Part shown: piece after piece, positions 49,401 through 53,838 of the stretch
How the letters are laid out: every line of letters begins with the position of its first letter
How positions within the stretch are numbered: position 1 is the stretch's first letter
Assembly (NCBI GenBank): GCA_913060505.1
Contig: CAJXRQ010000021.1
Location: 1-61,859, forward strand
DNA from: an uncultured Desulfovibrio sp.
GTDB taxonomy: Bacteria; Desulfobacterota; Desulfovibrionia; Desulfovibrionales; Desulfovibrionaceae
Direction: 5' to 3'
Length of the DNA: 61,859 bases
Position numbers and translations under genes: made by a program
Notes under the pieces: model-generated
The model's database searches: none
Told to the model about the DNA's origin: nothing
Seen by the model: only the letters and a program-made list of their open reading frames with translations

Positions 49401-50782
49401 AGAGCGGGTAATGCCTCAACGGCGTACTGACGGGATTCACCGGACTGCCAGACCGCAAGTTCTCTACCCTCTTCATCAAGCAGATAGTTGAGAAGCGACA
49501 GGTCCGGGCATTTTTCCAGTTGCAGGGAAAGCTGCTCCACGCGCTTGATGTACCGATCCACATCCTGCTCGCTGAAGTGGTTGCGGCTGCTTTGCATGGT
49601 AAAGGAAAAACCGCCGAGTACCGGTTCCTGCAAAACCAATGCTCCGAGCATGGCCGGTTCTTCCGGGTTATGCTGCTGGACCACGGTTTCCACTGAGAAA
49701 TCGTCGTTGCCGGTGGGACTGTTGGGCAAAAAATTAATGAACGTATCACCCAGCGTTGAAAAATCCCTGTGCTTCAGTTCCCGCATCGCCATCTGATACG
49801 GGGTTCGGATGTGGCGGAAAAAAAGCTTGCTTTGGCTGGCAATTTCCTCCAGCAGGGCTTCAACAGAATTGAATGTGCTCAGATCGAGGAAAAGAGGCGG
49901 CGTCGCCACCTGGCTCCCCTGCCGTTTCCAAAAAGCCTTGCGCTCGCCGAAAGCCACGGGAGTCTGAATGACAATCTCTTTTTCATCGCACATGAAAGCC
50001 ACCACCAAGGCATGGAGTGCGGTGAAACAGACTGCCGGGCTTACGCCATGCTTCTTGAGCAGCCTCTCCACGCAGGCGGAGGCCTCAGGGGAAAGAAAAT
50101 ATTTTTTGAACCGGGAACGGCAGAGCAAATCCGGGCGCCCCGGCTTTGCCCGAAAAATTCTCTTTCCCGGAATCCGGTCCAGATGCTCCTTCCAAAACAA
50201 GACGTCCTTGGACACTTTCGTGGAAGAAAAATATTTCCTGTCCTTGAGGTAAACGTCACTGAACCCGGCTTTTTCCCGAACCGGAAGTTCCTTGCCATGC
50301 TTGAGTGCGCTATAGATTTCAGCCACGAAATCCACATGAAAAAATGCTGTCAGACCGTCCATTATCAGATGGGAAGCATTAAGGGCATAAAGGCTCTCGT
50401 CACCTCCCAGCCGAATCAGGGCAAAATGAACGGCGTGACGACCGACGGACTTTGCAAAGAACCCGTCCAGAAACCCTTCTGCTGTGTCTGAAGGGACAGA
50501 TGATTCGCTGGCATCAAAAAAGGAAAAATCAATGTCGTCAGGATCGGCAGCCTGGCAGTACGGCTCTTTTGCATCAAGGCTGAGCTCGGAATGGACCAAA
50601 GGAACGTGCTTCAGGGCAATGGCTAACGCCTGCCTGAACAAATCCGGGGATATTTTACTTTTGACTGGAAAAAAAACCTTGAGCTTTGTCGCTTCCTGCC
50701 CTGAATCGGATATTTTGTGGGACAACCAAAGCTCTTTTTGATTGCTGGAGAAGGGGACAACTTCCCGCTCGTCAATGATCAT
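31487..50782 (-). CDS. Giant hybrid NRPS-PKS synthetase, six modules, one polypeptide
   Basis: 6431 residues in one uninterrupted frame; GGAG lies six bases before the ATG. Hand-read domain order with approximate key residues: C1 (SHLIMDG 139), A1 (590), T1 (Ser 966); C2 (HHIAGDA 1142), T2 (Ser 1437), E (HHLVLDA 1620, NYLG 1821); C3 (HHLLMDG 2065), T3 (Ser 2416); C4 (HHIIFDG 2593), A2 (3060), T4 (Ser 3452); KS (DTACSS 3683, HGTGT 3815), DH-like (4113, 4260), KR (4540, 4671), T5 (Ser 4802); C5 (YHALGDG 5000), A3 split by a methyltransferase (GSGSG 5515, A3 core 5732), T6 (Ser 6115), TE (GWSFGG 6245). An N-terminal C domain suggests an acylated first residue. Predicted monomers: aromatic, X(D), X, Ser, C2 unit, Gln-like. 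The product is not identifiable. Confidence 0.95.
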   Translation of the reverse strand: MIIDEREVVPFSSNQKELWLSHKISDSGQEATKLKVFFPVKSKISPDLFRQALAIALKHVPLVHSELSLDAKEPYCQAADPDDIDFSFFDASESSVPSDTAEGFLDGFFAKSVGRHAVHFALIRLGGDESLYALNASHLIMDGLTAFFHVDFVAEIYSALKHGKELPVREKAGFSDVYLKDRKYFSSTKVSKDVLFWKEHLDRIPGKRIFRAKPGRPDLLCRSRFKKYFLSPEASACVERLLKKHGVSPAVCFTALHALVVAFMCDEKEIVIQTPVAFGERKAFWKRQGSQVATPPLFLDLSTFNSVEALLEEIASQSKLFFRHIRTPYQMAMRELKHRDFSTLGDTFINFLPNSPTGNDDFSVETVVQQHNPEEPAMLGALVLQEPVLGGFSFTMQSSRNHFSEQDVDRYIKRVEQLSLQLEKCPDLSLLNYLLDEEGRELAVWQSGESRQYAVEALPALFDRTAQDFANRDAVRDEHGQILTYAQLRENSLACAAWLEEQGVGKGDVVAVLARRRLRLPEMILGIMRRGAVYLPLDPKSPESRIRHIVDDAKAGMTLDVDAPGYVVASVGKRAASVGLRDGAYLIYTSGSTGKPKGVLVPHEGFVNMIQGQIEVFGVGPEDRVLQFASPAFDASLSEIFMALLSGACLCPVTDTYRNAPWALRDYMSDNAISVVTLPPSYLHLFNQEPFPGLRVLITAGEPPVANDAMGYAERLQYFNAYGPTETCVCASIKHVMPGEQSPISVGCPIPNGRAYIVDSARRCLPTGMVGELCVGGASLALGYYGNEDMTRQRFVRLPSAQNDMVYATGDLALWSDDGEILLVGRSDDQVKVRGNRVELGEASFLLETCPDVSQAFVLTVEDVGGQLMLAACVVLQPGATLRAAMDWAKDNLPAYMIPGAWHELDAMPSTVTGKIDRDALKQIVRRKKETRTEQPVMDSGLLSLCRDVLGGECDPDADFFSQGGDSLKAMALLYEVRNQYGVDIPFRDFVKCDSLRGLMPLLQEMGSELPEVPYATVPLNQNQYELWAYQQANEDSVDYNMPLLLEAGGERAGAFVRALYQAICDQPLLSCTVGGEIDAPCFVPSKHIAIPMETKEFPDAGAANQHFSNVVHRPFDLRNEPPVRMEVVEFSGRTQVLVLVHHIAGDAKTLEILLKNAVQYLNDTQATKGSLDVQVAFCRREQSYLRSDDYVDDKSYWEHLLEPPVGLLCTACSGDGAMADVDIEPALAAGLQNIAERSGSSLLACFISLVGTFLQDRFERSEILIGVPVGLRETREEFETAGFFVNTVPLRLRADEKPDPVANARNAAAQLKTAITHSRYSNRAVVPDILVTHATVSNIREHGLQVDMLKPELEASKLAASFTLETGVRNRIVLEYDRGFISDGRIFLDRLQIALSEWCGLGDMADPQRVLSDAWFSILHVPPSPESDFFRDGGDSIKAIQITGVLHRNGIKALSAASFLQTPDFRALAKQLEKTTTDQTSGPAYAPVEPGQYVPLLPLQERLISRNPEHWHHFYMMLPLQIGLEISIASIEDWVHSLPERYEAFRLAFQDGQAVMLGASPEPVFRRRSFESGIDNREVFRAALQDAVAELDPKKGRTFGATLAEQGQKRFLILAGHHLVLDAFSLDILRRDLIAFCRNVESEKEAQGMAIRAREMQKLVQDGIFPTQEDHALWTSVCKTSVGGLNALQQGTADKAGQRTFESLRLVGFRPEYTQSVLSELLSALSAALYAQGQRETVFVTMESHGRDSLLPGFDTGRSVGWFTGICPMPLTPSESGQSRHAVGAWLRDMFTARNCHAYGYLRLQHPETFGFDSQISFNYLGRLSSETEHWITALPSAAMPGDMPDLIDSEFELDTPLELIAFQDEDGVLQLGAYFNPYILETVWVSGLLEEWKLALKQSPVYREPLSDDVVDRVLELAHCTADEAGGILLPEVVHEPMLYQYLSEDEAVYTQQVAFRFRGQVNDFLLLRAWKDVLARHESLRTLFPMPYDGEFYRLVLHTPRENSEYFDLSSLPEPLAASRMEEMLKSERERGFDLNTGPLIRAQLLRFAHDEFVLSWCFHHLLMDGWCMGILLDELFTRHRILESGSTEKMPESMPLSEYARWRAEFDTNAAADYWNSLLEGFASVSSVAKREPDGTVVDPVAMEFSLDTERSLRLRNRADERSVTLPVLIQAAWGIVLGDENSTRDVVYGMVTSGRPAELDGMDKAVGLFIQTVPLRVQWTEDSSFGDLLATIKEQSFRQMEYGYLPLSEIGRNLFDHLMVFENYPFDMEFYGGKLELLDIRGFEKIPYPLGISVIPGDQIQFRFLYDPAVMEHDDVRGLQDRLLHVLEIISGDADVSCRELESGLGSVADNRMAFGNTREALPGNGERALTSDSSLPVDGYFSQKIQDIYESVFRQKVVSRDADFFELGGHSLLAMRVLAQLDRQLSVRIGMDDFLANSSINALTGLVGKSQIEKTVIPRIPVRERYPLSASQMRIWFLQRMHGDGYVYQIPFAARLRSAVDPEVLQKALLLLEERHDALRLRVAADQPEQLLAPPGHLKLEFYDRPYRQESLEQGAMELGLDKPLVRVCLFRESSNESVLLFRFHHIIFDGWSAEICLRELNEAYAAVSNDAVPDWQPLDTDFVSYVGWESKREFKALDAFRERFLPLPESLALPLDFPRPSVQSLAGSVFVSEFDRERSLGIKTMASSMGVTPFSVLLALVNVFLYRHTGQSDLIVGSPVANRELAEVQGLIGLFVNTVPIRASLHPDKGFRRLVKDVSVSLQESLAVQDCPLEKLIDALKVDRNPSRNPLFDVLVAHEDAAWNEYGRGPLKMEPMELPHRNSKFDLSFYFKEIGEETYSVHMEYCTDLFRAETIKAMSQRLAVLLDDILAAPEKPLSVLNILPSQEHAVLQTFNNTAEHFDTGSDTDARFRKQMDASGQAAAIVESSGQFHSYGDFDAEVDKLAAYLADNGVRPRDYVGVCFERSLDMMVAVFAVMRAGAVYVPLSPTLPSARFASICEDLERCTILCQSGFEDRFNGLEQPVLCPKRMELPTRDFVPPVVKPEDVAYVIFTSGSTGRPKGVAIEHRSLANRLLWMQARFPIEEGDVILQKTTTSFDVSIWELFWWSWTGAGLALLEPGGEKFPDRIVEAVQTHGVTVIHFVPSMLRVFIEHLESHPPETQKLHSLKYVFTSGEALSADLVKRFQSMVGAELHNLYGPTEATVDVSWFPCRELTGDRVPIGKPVSNTRLHVLDGQGQMVPVGVSGEICISGIQVARGYVNREELTARSFLPDPFVHGERMYRTGDLGRWLHDGNIEYQGRNDDQVKIRGFRIELGEVEAALVRCAGVSQAVVRVCRIGDYDALEAFLLPLENAELSVRSLRDGLSGKLPEYMWPAVFRQVAEIPLSPSGKVDRKQLRGNKLGLDGGTVGATLTPVQEAVRDIWLEVMPEIDAPGIDQGFFEIGGNSLLLVRLHALLDNQWKGVFSLAGLFSESTIRAQAEAIERLEQTGTVTHEDLPQIAHDAPIAIIGMGVRLGDYEVVESFWNDLEHGADKNVPLPQKRREEVRQIFEAVGFDFDPSRLREAAYLSDISSFDHKRFGLSPLDASLIEPQQRVFLEVTLHALDDAGYGGEALQDERVGVFVGASPYRLFQDAVTRAFPEQAEQIYLLNVPSNTSARLSYLKNWDGPAATIDTACSSVLKALHDACRSLRTGESRLAVVGGVHTIALPVKGGKTFTIESGSGRTRTFDAKADGVGAGEGGAVFLLKLLEQAERDNDAVHAVIIGSAVNQDGRSSSMAAPNPEAQAAVIDDAARNASVSLDEVDFFEAHGTGTVLGDPVEVEGLGRAFAKQEIAPAGKALIGSVKGNVGHLDAAAGAVGLAKAVVSLEKGIVPPQPHFEHPNPHIDFDAAPVRVARVAEALSPSAKPWICGVSAFGLSGINAHVLLREGMPSVMPPDDGRWYCIPLSAGDEDGLSAYCRQLRDIVARNGDWPVRAVAGTLIAGREHLPVRAVVVARSCTELLDGLDDLQPVTVRKMSDAKCVAGAFEGRDDALAAAESYLQGHTPVWPEGSPLYRVHLPVTPFRRTSSWPAFHSSFLSAPMDTPDGKLFSIAIDRDDFWPVAEHLLNNVPTLVGMGMIDLIGEAMQTSSFSIGKLRWLSPVTHAEGQRASLRLVPEGEGFAAQVHHFRDGQWNLAAGATVRANFGSSPAARDVAAIQSRLLPQEVQAGDSVVHISRRWDCRKGLWSSDDGRELLSLLSLPDEFRSDLNTFKYHPAMLDLAVSLALHGGHGFMPAQCGAVRTFHPLAATVYAHVKVRDKNSHAITADCVVMDVSGRVLVEMADMVFLSLHRTEIAPQLHGISWKHVELPARKPDFAQAMMLLGSDDAPLLETFSRAGIVPRTFPIEDGERKMLAREIQENGISHLVCLPLPEDASWTFAAFMREVCRVRPKHALRITVVGHGCLTGHDSSPEYALALGTLLSLRHEEPLISVSYAEIEEVNQTSLETLQCALGRIDGPFVVHGIGEVSIPELAPLSIVSDEKKKMRDCVVITGGLGGMGLTLARQITDRTDAEVVLLHRNAGKENEIPYACYRCDVNDEKQLRETLQRIRDERGPIRGIIHAAGVAGEGFLLSKSREAYENVLAPKVTGTWNLHRATLEDDLDFFVLSSSRSALVGAPGQTDYTAANAFLNGFAHYRQAQGLPALAMCWNAWAEVGMAARMNSEDGGFSLPPEHAFGVLEQALNSGRTQAVVSMPGEDVSRYPLASLLVEDVEVDVTVEPVAETGGEEEILAVFRECLGYEELSRDDDFFDLGGDSISATRIVSRIGEIFGIEASVMDILESDTLGDYVDEILDALKAKKPAKEEKGDRKEEAHNKEAIEQAPERDRYPVGREQLSILYADLLSDEHTGYNLPAFLRLPDDLDVARLELAVAALIQRHEVLRTTFCDFDQPHPNMVIHPFESFSLEEVHLADLAQKDSLITPFDPRKGALFRIKLLNVDNEGFFLFYDLYHALGDGRTIALLNAELYRLYHQQPLEPVGRQQKDFAWHQYVHSNEGDREYWKELFKGELPKLDLPSSYRRPDVHTNRGATHEFELPSELVAGLKALGRRIGVTNYNLVLAAWGMLVHQCTGDEDFVIAVMVDSRGEYFNTAGMLASLLPVRLNVAGSQPVENILKEIQQRSNDALRHRSYILNNLLTDLHPPMSLDRTLLSEVVLSYMNFEFGTEKQELFEPLRFLNPASKADLSIFCSDTGDRISFALEYYADLFSHDDVTRFAGDFINILELLVSGNSDDPLPFEYAPKRLEHVTTQALSGPSSVLPVFVESEGGAEKEQQSLEALFSEVVAQFPDRKALSDGVLSMSFAELDRLSSRMAAFIRKLDLGREPVVGVLCERSALVPAAAMGILRAGAVYLPVERELPLVRQEAMLEPAQLILTDSACLRDAEYYQYRIPGVSHVLCLDSPRFEDVIDNGGELQSIAFWEHVTAEGSDQAWKSYFDGRSVSPEVLEALAADVLNKSGFGKSMGKRVLDIGSGSGVMAQRLLEVSHWYTAVDLSRTELDRLESPAKGRAAKFHQMEAVDIGFLEEGEFDLINLTGVAENFPGYNYLRKVLDLSVAKLSPDGALVVGAVWDLEKRGAFREALKSYALESGDNSGLVRFDAGAELFLPPGFFMDWAAHSPTPVEVSISHTCVEHAELANYRFDVTVTRAGENVAKVAKIRFGSDDLPEFEDGQAVVCNPEQAAYIVFTSGSTGVPKGVVVEHRNLLHILSALNGFSAGCEQVALVAPLSFDASVQQLAVSVFAGKPLHILADEERKNPERFHEAVVSNGIELCDMTPAFFNVLVEYLADRSLALPLRKILIAGEVLRPDMVSMFYSIAGNENVVVYNIYGPTECTVDSSAYRIDFENHKDFSAYPIGVPLKGAHITIRDKGGEPVADGETGEIWISGAGVSRGYMNAGNTDAFVQHKGERCYRTGDRGFIQDGLVFYLGRKDQQVKIRGNRVEIGEVEGAIAGFPGVRQVAVVADSFDGRGEKDLAAYVVGDVDAARLKLYLEQHLPSYCVPGHVVPMVELPMSTNRKVDRKALPSPLGQSVESGKVPAGALEEKLAGIWQRLLGVEVRDVDQSFFAMGGHSILAVRLIAMLDKELGLQMSLSDLFAYPTVARQAELFKGRQETDNSPVINLARCAGGAHIFLFHPVGGGVFCYSALADLLSPRFNVHAVEAAGFSPERTALNTELFRVEDLAAYYLDEIFKVQSENIIFGGWSFGGILAYETACLYEKTGRTSGPVLVLDSVADNTQAKEVAGKDEVGILKSLLQDALFFDEDKLRALPREEKLKYLVRCGEKTGLLPQGFSLVQMENLLHTYRNNAIAAARYESPTVSDKDVLLVRALELSEATRHYVDDDSLGWRQFIPKGNITLKWTEGSHETMLSPGLVDNVAKHIMGYLDHE
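31490..36232 (-). other. Synthetase module 6: C5-A3(methyltransferase inserted)-T6-TE
   Basis: C5 has YHALGDG. A3 is interrupted: after a2 (RAGAVYLP, about 5395) come some 260 extra residues with a SAM-binding VLDIGSGSGVMAQ motif, and only then a3 (FTSGSTGVPKG, about 5732). Specificity residues read D-A-Q-D-L-A-I-V-D-K, closest to Gln codes. T6 (GGHS) and a type I thioesterase (GWSFGG; acid LDS; GSHETML histidine) release the product. Confidence 0.82.
36233..40282 (-). other. Synthetase module 5: KS-DH-KR-T PKS module without AT
   Basis: KS has all three catalytic sites (DTACSS, HGTGT, KGNVGH). About 160 residues of KS-flanking linker lead straight to a DH-like domain, so no acyltransferase is present. 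DH keeps the histidine (EHLLNNVPTLVG) and aspartate (HPAMLD), but the G and P of HxxxGxxxxP are changed, so activity is uncertain. KR has GGLGGMG and the S-Y-N triad. T5 has GGDS. Confidence 0.82.
40283..43417 (-). other. Synthetase module 4: C4-A2-T4 (serine predicted)
   Basis: A complete module with HHIIFDG, TSGSTGRPKG and LYGPTEAT. Specificity residues read D-V-W-H-F-S-L-V-D-K, which as I remember it is the serine code of EntF. T4 has GGNS. The serine hydroxyl could serve in ring closure by the final thioesterase. Confidence 0.85.
43418..45007 (-). other. Synthetase module 3: C3-T3 without an A domain
   Basis: C3 (HHLLMDG) follows the E domain, so it should be of D-accepting type. About 90 residues after C3 comes T3 (GGHS). 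The linker still contains NTREALP, resembling the NxT...P stretch that normally begins an A domain, as if the A domain had been deleted. Confidence 0.78.
45008..47782 (-). other. Synthetase module 2: C2-T2-E without an A domain
   Basis: C2 (HHIAGDA) runs within about 40 residues into T2 (GGDS), leaving no room for an A domain. An epimerisation domain follows, with HHLVLDA, ESHGRD, SVGWFTGICP and NYLG motifs. The residue here should become D-configured. Its loading enzyme must act in trans or be another A domain of this protein. Confidence 0.8.
47783..50782 (-). other. Synthetase module 1: C1-A1-T1 (aromatic residue predicted)
   Basis: C1 at the very N terminus has SHLIMDG: the catalytic second histidine and DG are kept, the first histidine is serine. 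A starter C domain usually joins a fatty acyl group to residue 1. The A1 specificity residues read D-A-S-T-I-A-A-V-C-K by alignment to GrsA, one change from a Tyr code (DASTVAAVCK) and two from the GrsA Phe code. T1 carries GGDS. Confidence 0.8.
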
Positions 50783-51074
50783 ACAGCTCTCCGTATTGGC
50801 ACGAGTACACTAACAACAACTCCCCCTAAAGCTACCACCAATCCGACATACTTTATTTATTGGGAAGAACAAAACACATTTTTGGTTTTATAAACATCCA
50901 AAACCCATCCCGTATTTGCCGCTTTACGCCGCAAGACTTTCCTACCAGACGAATCGGGAAGAATTCCCAAAGATGCCATCAATACTGTTAATAACGAATC
51001 CCCCCCTAGACCTCCTAACGATTATCTAATAGCGTACAAGCTTAAACCCATACCTCGTCATGAAAAGGCAAGCC
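50783..51074. promoter_or_regulatory. Divergent promoter region of the biosynthetic cluster
   Basis: This 292-bp spacer separates the leftward synthetase gene from the rightward kamA-like gene, so it should hold promoters for both arms. It is AT-rich around 50850-50930 (TTTATAAA, TTTATTTATTG), but no strong sigma-70 pair or regulator palindrome could be fixed by eye. A plus-strand TTGGCACG at 50797-50803 lacks a -12 partner. Confidence 0.5.
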
Positions 51075-52214
51075 ATGCAAAGCGAAACCATCAACTGGGC
51101 CGAACTCGACTGGAAAGAGGAACTCTCCAACAGCATCGTGTCCATAGATCAGCTCAAAGAATACATTGCGATGGATGAGGAGGAGGAAAAAAAACTCAGG
51201 GAGGTCGTCAAGGTTCATCCGATGAAAATCCCGCGCTATTACCTGAGTCTTGTGAATCCCGACGATCCTCATGATCCGGTACGAAAGATGTGTCTCCCCG
51301 ACACCAATGAACTGATCGTCGCCGGTTCCATGGGTGAAACCACCAAAGATCCTTACGGAGACGACAAGCACGACAAGGGCAATGGGGTGCTGCACAAATA
51401 TGATTACACCGCCCTGATCGTGGCCACGGAGTTCTGCGCCATGTACTGCCGGCATTGCTTCCGCAAACGGATGGTGGGAAAGCCCAACAACCAAACCCTG
51501 AAGGATTTTGCGGCAGCGACCTGCTATGTGGCCGAACACCCGGAAATACGAAACGTGGTCATTTCCGGCGGCGATCCCATGATGCTGCCTAATTCCGTGC
51601 TGCGGCAAATGCTCATGCCTCTGGCGGAAATCGATACTCTCGATTTTGTCAGGATCGGCTCAAGAACGCCGGTTACGTATCCCATTCGTCTTTTCGACGA
51701 CGAATTGATGGATCTGCTTGCCGAATTCAACGAGAAAAAAACGCTCTACTTTCCTACACACTTCAACCACGCCAATGAAATCACTCCCACGGCCACCAAG
51801 GCCATCAAACGGCTCCGACACGCCGGAATCACGGTCAATAATCAGGCCGTGCTGCTCCGGGGAGTGAACGACAGCGCAGAGGCCATCAGGGACTTGATGA
51901 GCAATTCTCTGCGGATAGGAGTTAACCCCTATTATCTATACCAGTGCATGCCCGTTGCCCGTGTCCGCCACCATTTCCAGATTCCGCTGAAACAGGGCAT
52001 CGAAATTGTGGACAGGGCCAAGCAGTGGCTTGACGGTTACGGCAAACGCTTCAAATTCATCATCGGGCACGACATCGGCAAATTGGAAATTTGCGGCATG
52101 AGCGAAGGCAAGATCGTGCTCAAGCAGATTCACGCCCGATCCGGGCACAGCGATCAGGCCTCAAGGGTGATCATTCAGGATCTGGACGACAAGGCGGGAT
52201 GGGTGAACTTCTGA
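51075..52214 (+). CDS. KamA-family radical SAM aminomutase, possible beta-amino-acid supplier
   Basis: 379 residues from the ATG at 51075 (AAAAGG six bases upstream; the ATG at 51060 has no ribosome site). The radical SAM motif CAMYCRHCFRKR (CxxxCxxC, about residue 120) and the family stretches SGGDPMML, NNQAVLLRGVND and NPYYLYQC are clear. Lysine 2,3-aminomutase recognises lysine through two aspartates (YQCD and FVVDAP); here these positions read YQCM and FIIGHD, and the C-terminal zinc cysteines are absent. The substrate is therefore probably not lysine. Placement beside NRPS genes suggests making a beta-amino acid monomer. An EpmB-like role is less likely because no epmA or efp is nearby. 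Confidence 0.85.
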   Translation: MQSETINWAELDWKEELSNSIVSIDQLKEYIAMDEEEEKKLREVVKVHPMKIPRYYLSLVNPDDPHDPVRKMCLPDTNELIVAGSMGETTKDPYGDDKHDKGNGVLHKYDYTALIVATEFCAMYCRHCFRKRMVGKPNNQTLKDFAAATCYVAEHPEIRNVVISGGDPMMLPNSVLRQMLMPLAEIDTLDFVRIGSRTPVTYPIRLFDDELMDLLAEFNEKKTLYFPTHFNHANEITPTATKAIKRLRHAGITVNNQAVLLRGVNDSAEAIRDLMSNSLRIGVNPYYLYQCMPVARVRHHFQIPLKQGIEIVDRAKQWLDGYGKRFKFIIGHDIGKLEICGMSEGKIVLKQIHARSGHSDQASRVIIQDLDDKAGWVNF

Positions 52215-52264
52215 TCAGCGACGGCCCTCTTACACTGTAAAAAAAAGCAATGCCAGGACACGAT

Positions 52265-53053
52265 ATGAGAGACACGACCGGAAGTATTCCCCGCCCTGCT
52301 CCTCTGGGCAAAACCGCGCACAAAGCCTCTGCCGGGGCGACAAGCAAAGCGTCCGAAACGACATTGTTCTGCATCCCGCATGCGGGGGGCAGTGCATCGT
52401 ATTACTCCCAGTTCGGCAGTTTCTTTCCCGGTCACGTCACCGTGCATGCCCTTGAGGCGGCCGGGCGCGGCAGGCGTTTTCGCGACCCGCTTGCCACAAG
52501 CATGGAAAGCATCAGCAGCGATCTGTTCGAACAGATCAAACCCGTAGCCGGAACAGCTCCCTATGCCCTTTTCGGCCATAGCATGGGAGCCTTGTTATCC
52601 CTGCTTTGCGTGGTCCTTGCGCAAGAAAACCATATTCCGCTGCCGAAAGCGCTTTTCGTCTCCGCATGCGCAACGCCGAAATCCTTTTGCAACAAGCCTG
52701 AAACGCCCATTTCATCACTCCCTCCAGAAGAGCTGTGGCGCCACATAGCGGAAATGGGCGGTCTGCCGGAAGAAATCGCAGCATCCCGGGAATTTTGCGA
52801 ATACCTTGAGCCGATCCTGTATGCGGATTTCACTGCGCTGGACAACTGGCAGCCCAAACACATCTCCCCTCTCCCGGTCCCGATCACAGTATTTTTGGGC
52901 AGTCAGGATCCGCTTACGGAACGCAAAGGCCGGGAATGGAAACGTCTGACCACACGTGATTTTTCAATGCAGTCCTTTCACGGCAACCATTTCTATCTTC
53001 AGGAACATTGGAGTGCACTGGCCGCGCAAATAACCAGCCAGTTGGTGACCTGA
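52265..53053 (+). CDS. Type II (editing) thioesterase of the NRPS-PKS cluster
   Basis: 262 residues from the ATG at 52265, which has AGGA six bases upstream. An alpha/beta hydrolase with FCIPHAGGSASYY at the start, the nucleophile GHSMG, acid in GSQDPLT and histidine in FHGNHFYL, all typical of GrsT/RifR type II thioesterases. It removes wrong or stalled groups from carrier domains, which matters here because two modules depend on loading from elsewhere. It is 50 bp after the kamA-like gene and 1 bp before the PPTase gene. Confidence 0.92.
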   Translation: MRDTTGSIPRPAPLGKTAHKASAGATSKASETTLFCIPHAGGSASYYSQFGSFFPGHVTVHALEAAGRGRRFRDPLATSMESISSDLFEQIKPVAGTAPYALFGHSMGALLSLLCVVLAQENHIPLPKALFVSACATPKSFCNKPETPISSLPPEELWRHIAEMGGLPEEIAASREFCEYLEPILYADFTALDNWQPKHISPLPVPITVFLGSQDPLTERKGREWKRLTTRDFSMQSFHGNHFYLQEHWSALAAQITSQLVT

Positions 53054-53054
53054 C

Positions 53055-53771
53055 ATGGCACTTCCCCAAGCGTTCGAGACATATCGTTTTCCTCGGACAG
53101 ATCAAGCTGACCTGACCTGCATCGGATTGCATATCGATGGAGACATCAAAGCTTGGTGGGAGAGTGCCCTGCCATTTGTCACCGAAAAAGAACACAACCA
53201 CGCAAAGCAATTCGTCCACGCCATTGACGGCGTGCGTCACATGCTGGGCAGGGCCATGGTCCGGCGCACACTCAATGCCACGGATGGAACGCCACTCACA
53301 ACCGAATTCGCCAAAACCGAATGGGGAAAGCCGTACCTTCCGAACGCAAGCATAGATTTTTCCATTTCCCATTCGGGCAACATGATTTGGGCAGCATTCT
53401 GCCCCAAAGGTTCGGTAGGCATTGATGTGGAAAGGATCTCCCCGCTGCCAGAGCTTTCCCAAATGACCAACATGCTGCACCCGGACGAAAACGCAGCCAT
53501 ACGGAAAGGACCGATCCGGGAAAGGACATCCCTTTTTTACCGATGCTGGGTTCGCAAGGAAGCCGTGCTCAAGGCGAGCGGTAAAGGGCTTTCCCGGCCA
53601 CTTGACAGCGTCCGCGTTCTCACCACACAGAGCGAAACAGGGTGGTTTCAATCCATCGACGGCCAGTTGCCAGAGCACTGGACAGCATACGACATTCCAC
53701 AACCCGAAAATTACTTATGCAGTGTGGCAGCAACAATCCTGACACAAGACAGGGAAACATTCTTTCTATAG
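53055..53771 (+). CDS. Sfp-type 4'-phosphopantetheinyl transferase
   Basis: 238 residues, typical for Sfp. Motifs are ISHSGN, GIDVERI (metal-binding aspartate) and CWVRKEAVLKASGKGL near residue 175. It attaches the phosphopantetheine arm to the six carrier domains of the synthetase. It starts one base after the thioesterase stop, so the two are coupled. Confidence 0.94.
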   Translation: MALPQAFETYRFPRTDQADLTCIGLHIDGDIKAWWESALPFVTEKEHNHAKQFVHAIDGVRHMLGRAMVRRTLNATDGTPLTTEFAKTEWGKPYLPNASIDFSISHSGNMIWAAFCPKGSVGIDVERISPLPELSQMTNMLHPDENAAIRKGPIRERTSLFYRCWVRKEAVLKASGKGLSRPLDSVRVLTTQSETGWFQSIDGQLPEHWTAYDIPQPENYLCSVAATILTQDRETFFL

Positions 53772-53838
53772 CCCTTGCTACGATTTTATCCATAATGTAA
53801 TGCAAGGCTATGAATAAAAGCCCTGCCCACATCATAGG

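Noticed and set aside
50796..50812. Perfect -24 element TTGGCACG near the synthetase start, pointing toward the kamA-like gene
   Set aside because: The -12 position reads CT instead of GC, and the site would leave a leader of about 265 bases.
51075..52214. KamA-like gene as EpmB of the EF-P modification pathway
   Set aside because: No epmA or efp nearby, and it stands at the head of NRPS-linked genes; kept as a minor alternative.
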